Shown piece by piece: positions 8,668 to 17,289 of a stretch of DNA of 64,000 nucleotides; position 1 is the first letter of the stretch; each line of letters starts with the position of its first letter. The position numbers and the translations under genes were made by a program. The stretch is from Streptomyces venezuelae (GTDB lineage Bacteria > Actinomycetota > Actinomycetes > Streptomycetales > Streptomycetaceae). Where the stretch lies: NCBI RefSeq assembly GCF_008642315.1, contig NZ_CP029192.1, positions 1 through 64,000 of the forward strand. Direction: 5' to 3'. Below the pieces are notes generated by a model. It worked only from the letters and a program-made list of their open reading frames with translations, was not told where the DNA came from and made no database searches.

Positions 8668-9411
8668 ATGGTGCGTCGCGTGCGTGGCGTTCGGATGATG
8701 CTGGTGACCGTCCTGACGCTGGTCGTGAGCTCGGTGCTCTCGTCCGCTCCGGCCTCCGCCGTCATCGGCGGGTCCAAGAGCACTTATGGCCCGTGGGCGG
8801 TGCGCATGCTCGTCGACGGCAAACCGGCGTGCACCGGCACAGCGGTCGCCCGCCAGTGGATCCTCACCGCCTCGCACTGCTTCTACGAGCAGGCGCAGCC
8901 GGTCGCCGACAAGCGGATCTCCTTCCGGGTGGGCCATCTCGACATGCGCAGGGGCACCACGGTGCGCCCCCTGCCGGGCAAGCGCGTGGGCAGTTCGCGC
9001 GCCGACATGATGCTCGTCAAGGTCCCGGTGATGAACGTCCCCACGGCGCGGCTGTCCACGGTCGGTGTCAAGCGCGGCCAGGTGGTGCGGCAGTACGGGT
9101 GGGGTGCCACCTGCACCACGGACGAGAGCGCCTGCCAGTCCCCCGTCCTCAAGCAGTCGGACCTGAAGGTCGTGCGGGCGAACGATCCGCTGTGCGCGGG
9201 CCACACCGCGCCGGGCGGCCCCGACTTCTGCATGAAGAAGGTGTCCGGGATTCCCGCCGGAGGCGACTCCGGGGGCCCGGTGATGACCGTGGGGCCGCGG
9301 GGCACCGAGACTCTCATCGGTGTCTTCAACGGTTCCGACCGGGACAAGAGCGCCGAGGCCGGGGAGGTCTCCCAGCAGCTCTCCTGGATCCGTTCGGTCA
9401 TCCGGCGATAG
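8668..9411 (+). CDS. Secreted trypsin-like serine protease (S1 family)
   Basis: The protein has a signal peptide (MVRRVRGVRMMLVTVLTLVV, cleavage near ASA) and enters the mature trypsin fold at VIGG. The triad is visible: His in LTASHC, Asp in SRADMMLVKV and Ser in GGDSGGPV. The start is set at ATG 8668, because the ribosome binding site GAGAGGAG lies 11-16 bases before it and is too close to the in-frame TTG at 8659. Cysteines pair in the usual positions. It probably degrades extracellular protein; no inhibitor gene is adjacent. Confidence 0.9.
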   Translation: MVRRVRGVRMMLVTVLTLVVSSVLSSAPASAVIGGSKSTYGPWAVRMLVDGKPACTGTAVARQWILTASHCFYEQAQPVADKRISFRVGHLDMRRGTTVRPLPGKRVGSSRADMMLVKVPVMNVPTARLSTVGVKRGQVVRQYGWGATCTTDESACQSPVLKQSDLKVVRANDPLCAGHTAPGGPDFCMKKVSGIPAGGDSGGPVMTVGPRGTETLIGVFNGSDRDKSAEAGEVSQQLSWIRSVIRR

Positions 9412-9477
9412 CGCCGGCGGGGTAAGGGGCCTCGGCCTCTGGGCGCGCGGTGCGTGCGGTGGGGGGGGCGGCGGGGC

Positions 9478-10218
9478 TTACGGCTTGTGGGTCACCCAGA
9501 GCAGTTCCGCCGGCCAGCGGTGGGCCCAGTCGGGCGGGTGGGTTTCGTTGTAGCCGTTGGGTGTCGCGGGGCCGGGGCGTGGCTCGATGAGGTCGTCGAT
9601 GACCAGGCCTGCGCCGCGCAGGACCCTGACCCAGTCTCCGTAGGTGAGCTGGTAGCTCATCGCGCCGCCGCCTTCGGCGATGGTGTCCAGGCCGAAGTAG
9701 TCCTGTTGCAGTGTCGTGGTGACGCGGGCGGCGGCTTCGTCGTAGCAGGCTTCGAACCAGGGGCTGGCGACGTTGAAGACCAGGCGTCCGCCGGGGCGCA
9801 GGACGCGGGCGGCCTGGGGGACGGCCAGGTGCGGGGGTGCCCAGCTGAGCCCGCCGAAGTCGCAGAACACCAGGTCGAAGGTGTCGGCAGCGAAGGGGAG
9901 CTGTTCGGCTGCGCCCTGCACCAGCGGGTAGCGGGCCGGGCCCATCGCGCGGGCCGCTGCGGCGAGTTGGGCCTCGGACAGGTCGAGGCCGATCACGGTG
10001 GCGCCCTCGGCGGCGAGCGCTCTGGACCACTGGCCGGCGCCGCAGCCGAGTTCCAGGACGCGCCGGCCGGTGACCTCGCCCAGGGCGTTCAGGTGCGTGT
10101 CGGGGAGGGAGTACATGCCCCACAGCCGGGGTGCGGCGCCGATGTGCGGGTCGTGCTTGTGCTGGTAGGCGCTGCTGATCCGGTTCCAGAGCTGCCGGTT
10201 GGCGGGGATGCTGTCCAC
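9478..10218 (-). CDS. SAM-dependent methyltransferase (class I)
   Basis: The product has the Rossmann methyltransferase motifs: motif I VLELGCGAGQWS, the acidic VIGLDLSE after strand 2, FDLVFCDFGGLSWAP and RVLRPGGRLVFNVAS. The frame stays open to a GTG at 10293, but VDSIPANRQLWNRISSAYQ at GTG 10218 looks like the natural N-terminus of this family, so I chose 10218. The substrate is unknown. It is the downstream neighbour of the FAD monooxygenase on the same strand, about 150 bases away, and may be cotranscribed with it. Confidence 0.8.
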   Translation of the reverse strand: MDSIPANRQLWNRISSAYQHKHDPHIGAAPRLWGMYSLPDTHLNALGEVTGRRVLELGCGAGQWSRALAAEGATVIGLDLSEAQLAAAARAMGPARYPLVQGAAEQLPFAADTFDLVFCDFGGLSWAPPHLAVPQAARVLRPGGRLVFNVASPWFEACYDEAAARVTTTLQQDYFGLDTIAEGGGAMSYQLTYGDWVRVLRGAGLVIDDLIEPRPGPATPNGYNETHPPDWAHRWPAELLWVTHKP

Positions 10219-10366
10219 GGGGCGAGTCCAGCACTGCCGGCCGGGGTGGTCAACACGATTAGGGCGCCGGCCGGCCGTTATCCCTTGGTTCACTCTGTGC
10301 CGGGCAGTGCAGTGCTGTGTTGTGTTGTCGGGCCGTTGGGCCGGGTGCGGTGTGGCGTGTCTTCGG

Positions 10367-11599
10367 TCAGATGGCCGGGGTCGTGCGGGGCTCTGTCGCG
10401 GGGGTGTCGGTGCGGCCGTGTTCGGAGCCGGCGAAGGCCTTGCGGACGAGTGGGCGCGCGGCCTTCGACTGGAGTGCGCGCATCGCCAGCGCGTTGATCC
10501 GGATGCCCAGCGCGGACTTGGGTGCCATGGAGGTGACCCGGCCGGGCGGGAGTTGCTGCGCCGAGGTGGTCCTGGGCCGCATGGCCTGCTCGAAGGCGGT
10601 CAGCGCGGCGGGTGTGCGCGCGGTGTCGCCGGGTGCGCCCGCGGCGCGCAGCGCGGCCGCGAGTTCGGCGGCACCGCGCAGGGCGAGGGCGGTGCCCAGG
10701 CCGCTGAGCGGGCTGGCGCACCAGGCGCTGTCGCCGAGCAGGACGGTCCGGCCGGTGCTCCAGCACGGCACGTGTATCTGGTCGAAGGTGTCCAGCGCGA
10801 AGTCGTCGGCCTGCCGTGCCGCGGCCAGGAATTCGGCGGTGCGCCAGCCGACGTCGGCGAACGTCCGCTCCAGCAGGGCGAACTGGGCGTCGCGGTCGTG
10901 TCGCGGGGGCAGTGTGTCGGCGGCGAAGGTCAGGCCCACTTCCTGCTGTCCGGGGTGGCCGGGGCGGGCTTCGACGGCGCGGCGGCCGGGTGCGTTGTGG
11001 GTGAGGAACCAGCCGTGAAGGGGCGGTGTGGCGGGTCGCTCGGTGAGGGTGAACCAGGCGTGGGCCAGGCCGAGGGGCTTGCGGTAGTTCTCCTGCGGCC
11101 CGAAGCGCAGGGCGCGGACCCGTGAGTGCGCGCCGTCGGCGCCGACCACGAGGTCGAACGTCTGCGTCGTGCCGCTGCGGAAGCGGGCGCGTACTCCGGT
11201 TGCGGTGTCCTGCAGTGTCTCCACGGTCTCGCCGAAGCGGTGGGTGACGCCCGGTCCGGTCGCCTCGTGGATGATGCGGGCGAGGTCTGTGCGCAGCAGT
11301 TCCTCCCGGGAGACGTAGCCGCGCCCGTCGAATGCCTCCACCGGCATCTCGGCCAGCCGGCGCTCGCGCGTATCGATCCAGGCGGCGCCGCGCTGCGGGA
11401 CCAGGCAGTCCAGCGCCTGCTGGAGCAGTCCGGCGCGCTCGAGGACTTCCCGGCTGTCGCCGCGCAGGTCGACGGTCTGGCCGCCGGTGCGCAGGGCGGG
11501 TGCGATCTCGGCGACGGTGACCGTCCAGCCGTCCCGTTCCATGAGCAGCGCGAGGGTGTCCCCCGCGATTCCAGCGCCGACGACGAGTACGTGGGCCAC
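10367..11599 (-). CDS. FAD-dependent monooxygenase, drug-modifying type
   Basis: The 410-residue class A flavin monooxygenase has the dinucleotide motif VLVVGAGIAGDTLA at the N-terminus. It also has the DG motif (DLVVGADGAHSRVR, about 155) and the GD motif (VLLGDSAWCASPLSGLGTALAL, about 290). Its size and single-domain layout resemble TetX and related resistance or tailoring enzymes rather than the 490-520 residue polyketide hydroxylases further right. It is divergent from a TetR gene with a good operator between them, the classical layout of a repressor-controlled detoxification gene. The substrate is unknown. Confidence 0.88.
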   Translation of the reverse strand: MAHVLVVGAGIAGDTLALLMERDGWTVTVAEIAPALRTGGQTVDLRGDSREVLERAGLLQQALDCLVPQRGAAWIDTRERRLAEMPVEAFDGRGYVSREELLRTDLARIIHEATGPGVTHRFGETVETLQDTATGVRARFRSGTTQTFDLVVGADGAHSRVRALRFGPQENYRKPLGLAHAWFTLTERPATPPLHGWFLTHNAPGRRAVEARPGHPGQQEVGLTFAADTLPPRHDRDAQFALLERTFADVGWRTAEFLAAARQADDFALDTFDQIHVPCWSTGRTVLLGDSAWCASPLSGLGTALALRGAAELAAALRAAGAPGDTARTPAALTAFEQAMRPRTTSAQQLPPGRVTSMAPKSALGIRINALAMRALQSKAARPLVRKAFAGSEHGRTDTPATEPRTTPAI

Positions 11600-11658
11600 G
11601 GCATCCTCCGGTTTTTTGCTTCCGCTTCGGGCCGCAGGGGGCGCCCCAGCAACCCCTC

Positions 11659-11675
11659 ATGCGAATGTTTCGCAT
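11659..11675. promoter_or_regulatory. TetR-type operator, with a degenerate second copy
   Basis: ATGCGAA-TGT-TTCGCAT is a perfect 7-bp inverted repeat with a 3-base centre. A weaker copy (ATGCAA-GAG-TTTCGCG) lies at 11702-11717. Both sit between the divergent FAD monooxygenase and TetR genes and are probably bound by the TetR product. Confidence 0.7.
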
Positions 11676-11730
11676 TTAACGTAGACCCCTCGGACGTCCT
11701 AATGCAAGAGTTTCGCGATAGAGTGGAGCG

Positions 11731-12312
11731 GTGACGCAAGCATCAGGGACAGCCCGCCCCGGCGGCCGTACCGCCCGCACCCGCGAAGCCGTGCGCGCGG
11801 CCACCCGCGAGCTGCTGGCCGAATCCGCCGACGGCACCGTCGACATCGCCGAGGTGGCCACCCGCTCGGGCGTCCACCTCGCCACCGTCTACCGCCGCTG
11901 GCGCAGCGCCGACGGCCTGATCATCGACGCGGTGGTGGACGAATTGGACAGCCGTTCGCCGCTGCCCGCCACCGGCGACCTGCGGGCCGACCTGCACACC
12001 TGGATCACCAACCTGCTCGGCGACCTGACCCGGCCCGGCCATCTGGCGTTCTTCCGGGCCCTGCTGCGGGCCGGCGGCGAGGGGCAGGACACGCGCGGCT
12101 TCGCCGAGCCCCGCATCCAGCAGATCCAGGCCACCCTGGACGCCGCCGGCGCCACCGTGCTGACCTGGATGGACATCTTCGAACTGGTGCTGGCGCCGGC
12201 CTATGTGCGTGCACTGCTGGCCCTGCCGATGGACCCGGCGACCGAGGCGGTGCGGCTGGTCGACAACGTGCTGGCGATCCGGGCGGCGCGCGAGCGCGCA
12301 GCGGCGCAGTGA
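11731..12312 (+). CDS. TetR-family repressor
   Basis: The 193-residue protein has a TetR helix-turn-helix at about residues 10-55 (TREAVRAATRELLAES, then IAEVATRSGVHLATVYRRW). The C-terminal helical domain (TetR_C, with the RADLHTWITNLLGDL pattern) binds effectors. Translation starts at GTG 11731, with GTGGAG just upstream. It should repress the divergent FAD monooxygenase through the inverted repeats at 11659 and 11702. The last bases are part of a roughly 20-bp direct duplication (12302-12321 and 12327-12346). Confidence 0.9.
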   Translation: MTQASGTARPGGRTARTREAVRAATRELLAESADGTVDIAEVATRSGVHLATVYRRWRSADGLIIDAVVDELDSRSPLPATGDLRADLHTWITNLLGDLTRPGHLAFFRALLRAGGEGQDTRGFAEPRIQQIQATLDAAGATVLTWMDIFELVLAPAYVRALLALPMDPATEAVRLVDNVLAIRAARERAAAQ

Positions 12313-12579
12313 GCGGGCGGGCGGCGGCGCAGTGAGCGGGCGGGCAGCCCTGCACGCCGCGCACGGGCCGTCCGCACACGGCCGCTCCTGACGCGCTCGC
12401 GTTCTGCGGGCACTGCGGCGCGTCCGGCCCGGCGGGGCGGATCACCTCGATGAGTGCGGCGCGGGCGGGCAGGCCCGAGGGCGACACCGGAGTCCAACTC
12501 GCCGCGGTCCGTGGGCAGTTCGCCGAGGCGCGGCAACCGCGCGCCGCGCTCTCGGCGGGGGGGGAAGCGGCGCGGCGGG

Positions 12580-12861
12580 CGCCACTGGGACGCCCCCGAC
12601 GTCTTTCGGCCCGAGCGCTGGGCCGAGAGCGGCGGCCACGGACCGTACGTGCCCTTCGGCATGGGGCCCTTCAGCTGCGCCGGCGCGGCGGTGGCGCACA
12701 CGCTCCTCACCGAGTCGCTGACCGCCCTGACCGACCACGCCTTTGTGACCGTCTCCGGTGGTGATGCGCGCGCGGTCATGTCGGAGGGCAACGCTCCGCG
12801 GCCGTTCGCTCTGCACCGCACCCCAGACCCCCCGTCCGCCCACCAGACGGGAAGGAGGTGA
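12580..12861 (+). pseudogene. Cytochrome P450, C-terminal fragment
   Basis: The frame encodes only the last 93 residues of a P450. RHWDAPDVFRPERWA is the post-meander region, and PFGMGPFSCAGAAVA is the heme-binding loop with its axial Cys. The I-helix, K-helix ExxR and everything upstream are missing: upstream codons in this frame (from 12454) are Arg/Ser/Pro-rich with no P450 similarity. A run of eight G near 12558 may mark the lesion. The stop codon TGA (12859-12861) overlaps the strong ribosome binding site of the minigene that follows. Confidence 0.75.
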
Positions 12862-12867
12862 CTGGTC

Positions 12868-12930
12868 ATGGCCGCGACGATGCGACGCATCTTCACCAAC
12901 AAGCCGGCCCGGCGCTGGTACTGGTACTGA
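12868..12930 (+). CDS. 20-residue aromatic-tailed peptide, candidate RiPP precursor
   Basis: A minigene encodes MAATMRRIFTNKPA followed by RRWYWY and a TGA stop. It has an optimal ribosome binding site (AAGGAGGTG, 12851-12859) 8 bases before the ATG. A strong hairpin follows 15 bases after the stop, so it looks like an independent, well-translated unit. A basic leader and a C-terminal run of Trp/Tyr are what P450-crosslinked peptides show: the tryptorubin core is AWYIWY and cittilin is YIYY. Here the only P450 is the truncated one directly upstream. That this is an atropopeptide-type precursor is inference; a leader peptide or toxin-like peptide is possible. Confidence 0.55.
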   Translation: MAATMRRIFTNKPARRWYWY

Positions 12931-12945
12931 GCGACCGGGGACGTC

Positions 12946-12972
12946 GGCCCGGGCACCGTCGGTGTCCGGGCC
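12946..12972 (+). terminator. Hairpin after the aromatic minigene
   Basis: GGCCCGG-G-CACC-GTC-GGTG-T-CCGGGCC forms an 11-bp stem with one mismatch and a 3-base loop. It starts 15 bases after the stop of the 20-codon gene. There is no long U-tract, which is common for Streptomyces terminators. Confidence 0.5.
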
Positions 12973-13022
12973 TCGCCCGGTGGCCGGTGTGCCGGATGCG
13001 GTGCTTCCGGGGGGCCGTGGGG

Positions 13023-14888
13023 ATGATGTGGCGCGTGACCGATACTTCCCGTCGTAGTCTTCTCGGCGCTCTTGGGGCGCTCACCGTTTCGGCCTCGGTC
13101 TCCCCGGCCGCCCTCTCGCCGGCTGCCGCGGCTGCCGGACGTGGCGCCGCCGCGGACCGCGGTGCTGCGTCCGCGCCCGCCGCGCCGCCCGCCGCACCGC
13201 CCGCCGCGGCGCCCTTGCCCGGTGCCGCATCAGTGACCGGGCCGCGCTCCTCGATGACCTTCACCGGGACGCCGTACGACACCGCCGCCTTCGCCCGCTC
13301 CTGCCTCGGGGAGCTGAGCACGGCGGTGCTGCCGGGTACGCCCGAGCGCACGGAGGTGCGGCACGGGCAGCAGCGCGTCGCCGTGCTGACCAAGGGGGCG
13401 CGCACCGTCCTGATGTCCGGGCCCGAGCGGACGTTCACGGAGAACAAGCAGCCCTTCACCGACACCTTCGACCGGCTCGTCCCCGACCCGCGGCTCCCGC
13501 CCGCCGAACAGCTCAGGCCCGGCTGGGGCTCCTCCCCCGGCGGCGGGACCTGGAGTGTGTACGGGGGTTCGGCCGGCGACGCCGACTTCGGTGTGCACCA
13601 CCAGGGCGCGGCGACGATGGTCCTCAAGGACACGGAGGCGGGCCGCTACGCCACGGTGACCGACGACGGGATATCCGACGTCGACGTCACCTGCGAAGCC
13701 TCCTTCGACAAGGTGCCCGTGGGCAACGCCTGTTCCTTTGCCCTGCTCTTCGGCTACCGGGGCGGGAGCGCGCACTACCGGGCGCGGCTCTCCTTCACCA
13801 CACGCGGTGAGGTCGACCTGCGCGTGGAGAAGGTGGCGGACGCCAGGACGGTGGTGCTGGCCGAGGCGGGCCCGCTCGCCACGGGGGTGCGGGCCGGTGA
13901 CGTGTGGAAGATCCGGGTGCGGCGTACGGGTGCGACGGCGCAGGTCACCGCGTGGCCCGCGGCCGGGGTGGAACCCGCGGAACCCACCGCGGAGGTCCAG
14001 GACGGGCAGGCGGGGCTGCGCAGCGGGCGGGTGGGGGTTCGCGGGTTCGCCTCCCCCGGCTGTACGAACCTGCCCCTCACCCTGACCGTCCGGCGCCTGG
14101 AGGTGAGCGAGGCCACCTGGCAGACGCCGCCCCTGGTCACCCATCGCGACTGGGTACGGCTGCTGGACGCGCCCTTCGACGGCGCGTGGACGCCGGCCCT
14201 CGAGGCCGTGGTGCGCGGCTGGGCCGGTTCCATGGCCCCCGACATGTTCTCGTACGCGATGATGTTCCTGCCCGGCGCCCCGCACCTGCGGGGTGCGGAC
14301 GCGCGGGTGGGCGGCGCCGAGGTGCTGGGCGAGGCGGGATACGGGGAGCCGGACAGCCAGGGACTGCTGCCCGTCGGCGCGGACTTCCACGACTACATGC
14401 AACAGCCGTGGACCTTCCCCGACATGACCCGCAGGCCCGAGGAGAACCAGGGCCGGCACCTGGACTGCTCGGGGTACGTGCGGATGGTCTACGGCTTCCA
14501 CCTGGGCGTGGACATGGTGGCGGTCAAGGACCCGGCGAAGAAGGCACTGCCGCGCAAGTCCGGTGCGATGGTGGACTTCGCGCCGGGCGTCCGCGTCGCA
14601 CAGCGGGCGGCGGGCAGTGGCGGCACCGGGGTGGACCTGACGCAGTTGCAGCCGGGCGACCTGGTGCTGTTCGACGCAGGCGACAATGCGGGGGACCCGG
14701 CGGATCCCGACGCCTACGACGTCGACCACGTGGGCATCCACCTCGGCCTCGACCGGGCGGGAAAGCGGCGTTTCCTCTCCAGCCGCAAGAGCGTCGACGG
14801 GCCGACCATGGCCGATGTCTCGGGCGCATCGACGCTGGAGGGGCCCGGGCTGTACGCGGACGCCCTGCACACCGTCCACCGCCTCTGA
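13023..14888 (+). CDS. Tat-exported NlpC/P60-like cell-wall protein
   Basis: The protein is about 621 residues. It starts with a twin-arginine signal (SRRSLLGALGAL), then an Ala/Pro-rich linker. A beta-sandwich domain follows at residues 130-370 (FGVHHQGAATMVLKD...). The C-terminal domain at about 430-620 has cysteine-peptidase features: LDCSGYVRMVYG with the candidate nucleophile Cys, QPGDLVLFD, and DVDHVGIHLGL with the catalytic His. NlpC/P60 enzymes cut peptidoglycan stems. The start is uncertain: ATG 13023 is chosen, and ATG 13026 and GTG 13035 are in frame. Confidence 0.75.
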   Translation: MMWRVTDTSRRSLLGALGALTVSASVSPAALSPAAAAAGRGAAADRGAASAPAAPPAAPPAAAPLPGAASVTGPRSSMTFTGTPYDTAAFARSCLGELSTAVLPGTPERTEVRHGQQRVAVLTKGARTVLMSGPERTFTENKQPFTDTFDRLVPDPRLPPAEQLRPGWGSSPGGGTWSVYGGSAGDADFGVHHQGAATMVLKDTEAGRYATVTDDGISDVDVTCEASFDKVPVGNACSFALLFGYRGGSAHYRARLSFTTRGEVDLRVEKVADARTVVLAEAGPLATGVRAGDVWKIRVRRTGATAQVTAWPAAGVEPAEPTAEVQDGQAGLRSGRVGVRGFASPGCTNLPLTLTVRRLEVSEATWQTPPLVTHRDWVRLLDAPFDGAWTPALEAVVRGWAGSMAPDMFSYAMMFLPGAPHLRGADARVGGAEVLGEAGYGEPDSQGLLPVGADFHDYMQQPWTFPDMTRRPEENQGRHLDCSGYVRMVYGFHLGVDMVAVKDPAKKALPRKSGAMVDFAPGVRVAQRAAGSGGTGVDLTQLQPGDLVLFDAGDNAGDPADPDAYDVDHVGIHLGLDRAGKRRFLSSRKSVDGPTMADVSGASTLEGPGLYADALHTVHRL

Positions 14889-14944
14889 CATGGCGGCGGG
14901 TGCGTCCCGCCGAGTCCGCCGCCCCGGCCCGTGGTGGCGCAGGG

Positions 14945-15358
14945 CTACGCGGCCAGGCCCCGGTGCCGCACGACCTGGTGGGCGAGGACCGCGATGGGCA
15001 GGCTGGTTCTGCGGCTGTGCTCGTGCAGGAGGAACAGGGCCTGCTCCGGGGTGCAGGCGAAGCGCGCGGCGAGGACGCCTTTGGCCTGTTCGGTGACCAC
15101 AGCGGCGCGCACCGCGCGTTCTGTGGGTGTGCCGTGGCGGTCGGGGGCGGGCGGGACGGCGGCGGGGGGCTGCGCCGCGCGCGCGGCCTGGGTGAACACG
15201 CGCATGGACAGTGCGCGCAGCCGCATCTCGACAGCCCGCTGCTGCTTCTGCACGCTCCAGGTCTGCTGGGCGGCGGCTCTGGCGTACTGCTCCATGCGCT
15301 GCTGGGTGCGCCGGTCCCGCCACAGGGGGCCGCTGGGAGCTGCCTCGGGAACCGTCAT
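14945..15358 (-). CDS. ANTAR-domain RNA-binding regulator
   Basis: The 137-residue protein ends in an ANTAR domain (AAVVTEQAKGVLAARFACTPEQAL..., about residues 85-135). This is a three-helix bundle that binds paired hairpins in nascent mRNA and prevents termination. The N-terminal part (RMEQYARAAAQQTWSVQKQQRAVEMRL) is helical and could dimerise. It has no receiver or GAF domain, so the input signal is not apparent. A good ribosome binding site (GAGGGTGAGGG) precedes the ATG. It is convergent with the NlpC/P60-like gene. Confidence 0.85.
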   Translation of the reverse strand: MTVPEAAPSGPLWRDRRTQQRMEQYARAAAQQTWSVQKQQRAVEMRLRALSMRVFTQAARAAQPPAAVPPAPDRHGTPTERAVRAAVVTEQAKGVLAARFACTPEQALFLLHEHSRRTSLPIAVLAHQVVRHRGLAA

Positions 15359-15484
15359 GCCCTCACCCTCTTCCCTGGGGTGTGCCCTGTTGTGTCCCTG
15401 GGGTGTGCCCTGTTGTGTGCACCGGGACGGTACAAGCTTTCCGCACCGCCGCCCGCAGCAGAAGCCCCCTGGGATCGAGGCCTC

Positions 15485-16492
15485 TCACGGGGCGGAACGC
15501 GTGGTGAGCAGGTAGGCGGCGGTCAGGGCGACGGCCTGGTCCGTGTCGTGCGACAGCTCCACGAGGGCCTGGGTGGCGCTCGTTCCGGGGATGTCCGCGA
15601 GTGCTTGGGTCAGGCGTCCGCGTGCGGGTGGCCCGGTGGCGTGGTGGGCGAGGTGGTCGAGGAGGCGGGTGGTGATCCTCTGGGCCGTCGCGGTGTCCTC
15701 GCCCGCGAGCCGGCTCAGGGTGTCGGCCGCGTCGGTGTCGTTGATCCCCGTGACGATCATGTCGATGAGCGTGGGGATCGCTGCGGTCTGCGCGCGTGTT
15801 CCCAGCGCCAGGGCCGCCTGCCCGCGGACCTCGGGGTCGGGATCGGCCAGGGCGCGGCGCAGGTGCGCGGTGCTCTCGCCGTCGGGCATCTTGGCCAGGG
15901 CCTGGACGGCGCGTCCGCGTACCGCGGGCACGGGTGAGCCAAGACCCTTGGCCAGGAGTGCCGGGGCGTGGTCGGGTGCCTGCGCCAGCGCCCATCGCAG
16001 GGTGCCCGCGACGTTCGGCTGCGTTTCGTTCAGCGCTGCCTCGACCAGGGCCTCCACCGGCACGGGGGTGCCGTGGGCGGTGGAGAGGGCCGCGCGCTGG
16101 CGGGTGTCGGCGTTGTGCGATCCCAGGGCCTGCAGGAGCGCGACGACCTTCAGGACGTCCTGCCAGTCGGTGGGGTCGGCGGCGTCGATGCGGCGCAGCC
16201 GGGTGAGCAGTTCGGTCTCGGTGGCGATGCGGTCCTGTGTCTGGCCGATGAGGTCGCCCACGAGCGCCGAGGGGGTGAAGTCGGGGTCGTCGAGGGCGCG
16301 CCCGATGTCGCGGAGCGACAGGCCCAGTGAGCGCAGGCTTTCGATGTGGAAGATCCGCCGGATGTCCTTGGCGCAGTACTCGCGGTAGCCGGAGTCGGTC
16401 CGCTGCGAGGGCTGGACCAGGCCGAGGGATTCGTAGTGCCTGAGCATGCGGGCACTGACTCCGGACCGTCTTGCCACCTCACCGATCAGCAC
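15485..16492 (-). CDS. MerR-family regulator fused to HEAT repeats
   Basis: Residues 1-70 form a MerR winged helix (LIGEVARRSGVSARMLRHYESLGL). A coiled-coil dimerisation helix follows, then about 200 residues of HEAT/Armadillo-like repeats (AVRGRAVQALAKM, EVRGQAALALG). This replaces the usual small effector domain with a protein-interaction surface. The start at GTG 16492 lies 5 bases after the stop of the HEAT-repeat gene upstream, so the two form an operon. The partner signal is probably a protein, perhaps the adjacent HEAT protein; this is inference. Confidence 0.85.
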   Translation of the reverse strand: MLIGEVARRSGVSARMLRHYESLGLVQPSQRTDSGYREYCAKDIRRIFHIESLRSLGLSLRDIGRALDDPDFTPSALVGDLIGQTQDRIATETELLTRLRRIDAADPTDWQDVLKVVALLQALGSHNADTRQRAALSTAHGTPVPVEALVEAALNETQPNVAGTLRWALAQAPDHAPALLAKGLGSPVPAVRGRAVQALAKMPDGESTAHLRRALADPDPEVRGQAALALGTRAQTAAIPTLIDMIVTGINDTDAADTLSRLAGEDTATAQRITTRLLDHLAHHATGPPARGRLTQALADIPGTSATQALVELSHDTDQAVALTAAYLLTTRSAP

Positions 16493-16497
16493 GGGCC

Positions 16498-17259
16498 CTA
16501 TTGTCCGTCCTGCGGAAAGGCGTCGCCGCCCTGGGCTGTGCCGCCACCCGGGGGCGTGCCGCCGCCCTGGGGCGTGCCGCCGTCCAGCGGAGCGCCGGTG
16601 AGGGCCACGGTGCGTCTGGCCTCCTCGATCGCCGGCGTGAATGCGGCGTCCGGGTCGCGCAGCAGCCACTGGGTGGCCAGGGCGTGGGCCCGTACGTCGG
16701 GGTCGTGGTTGTGGTCCTCGGCCGCCTTGCGCAGGACCGGTTCGACGACGTCGCCCAGTGCGGCCAGTGCCTGGCTGAGGCTCAGCTGTGTCTCGCGCCC
16801 GCCGCGTCCGAGCTGTGCCGCCAGGGCGGCGGCCAGCAAGGGCTCATCACCTTCCGGTACGAGGACGACCGCGGCACGCCAGGCACTGCGGGCGACCTCG
16901 TCGTCGGCGTCGCCCAGCAGCTCCGGTGTGACGGCCGGCCAGGCCCGCGGGTCCGCGATCTTGGACAGGGTGTGCAGGGCCTGGCTGCGCGCCTGCGCCC
17001 GTTCCGAGCGGACTTCCCGCAGCAGTTCCGGCAGCGTCAGGGACACGGGGTGGCGGGTGAGTGCCCACGTCAGCATGTCGCGGACGAAGAACTCGGGCTC
17101 TGTGGCGCTTCGTTCGACGAGTGCGTCGACATAGCGCGCATCGGGGGACGTGCCCGCCGCCAGGGCGGCGCGCAGGCGCAGGGAGGAGTTGGTGCTGCGC
17201 AGCGCGTGCAGTGTCTGGAGTACGCGCGTGGGGTCTGGGGTCTGTGTGGTCGTGGTCAT
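16498..17259 (-). CDS. HEAT-repeat protein
   Basis: The 253-residue protein is mostly alpha-helical HEAT-like repeats. It ends in a low-complexity tail with several GGGTPPGGGT-type units (about residues 225-250). It has no signal peptide and no catalytic motif, so it is likely a cytoplasmic scaffold or adaptor. It is the first gene of the operon with the MerR-HEAT regulator and starts at ATG 17259 behind GAGAGAGG. A classical MerR operator lies just upstream, so both genes are probably controlled by their own regulator. Confidence 0.75.
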   Translation of the reverse strand: MTTTTQTPDPTRVLQTLHALRSTNSSLRLRAALAAGTSPDARYVDALVERSATEPEFFVRDMLTWALTRHPVSLTLPELLREVRSERAQARSQALHTLSKIADPRAWPAVTPELLGDADDEVARSAWRAAVVLVPEGDEPLLAAALAAQLGRGGRETQLSLSQALAALGDVVEPVLRKAAEDHNHDPDVRAHALATQWLLRDPDAAFTPAIEEARRTVALTGAPLDGGTPQGGGTPPGGGTAQGGDAFPQDGQ

Positions 17260-17289
17260 CGGCCCGCCTCTCTCTGGCAGGCAGTGAAG

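Noticed and set aside
12858..13022. Extending the NlpC/P60-like protein to an upstream start at 12858
   Set aside because: The extension overlaps the aromatic minigene and the hairpin after it and reads as low-quality sequence, and the twin-arginine signal only makes sense near the N-terminus.
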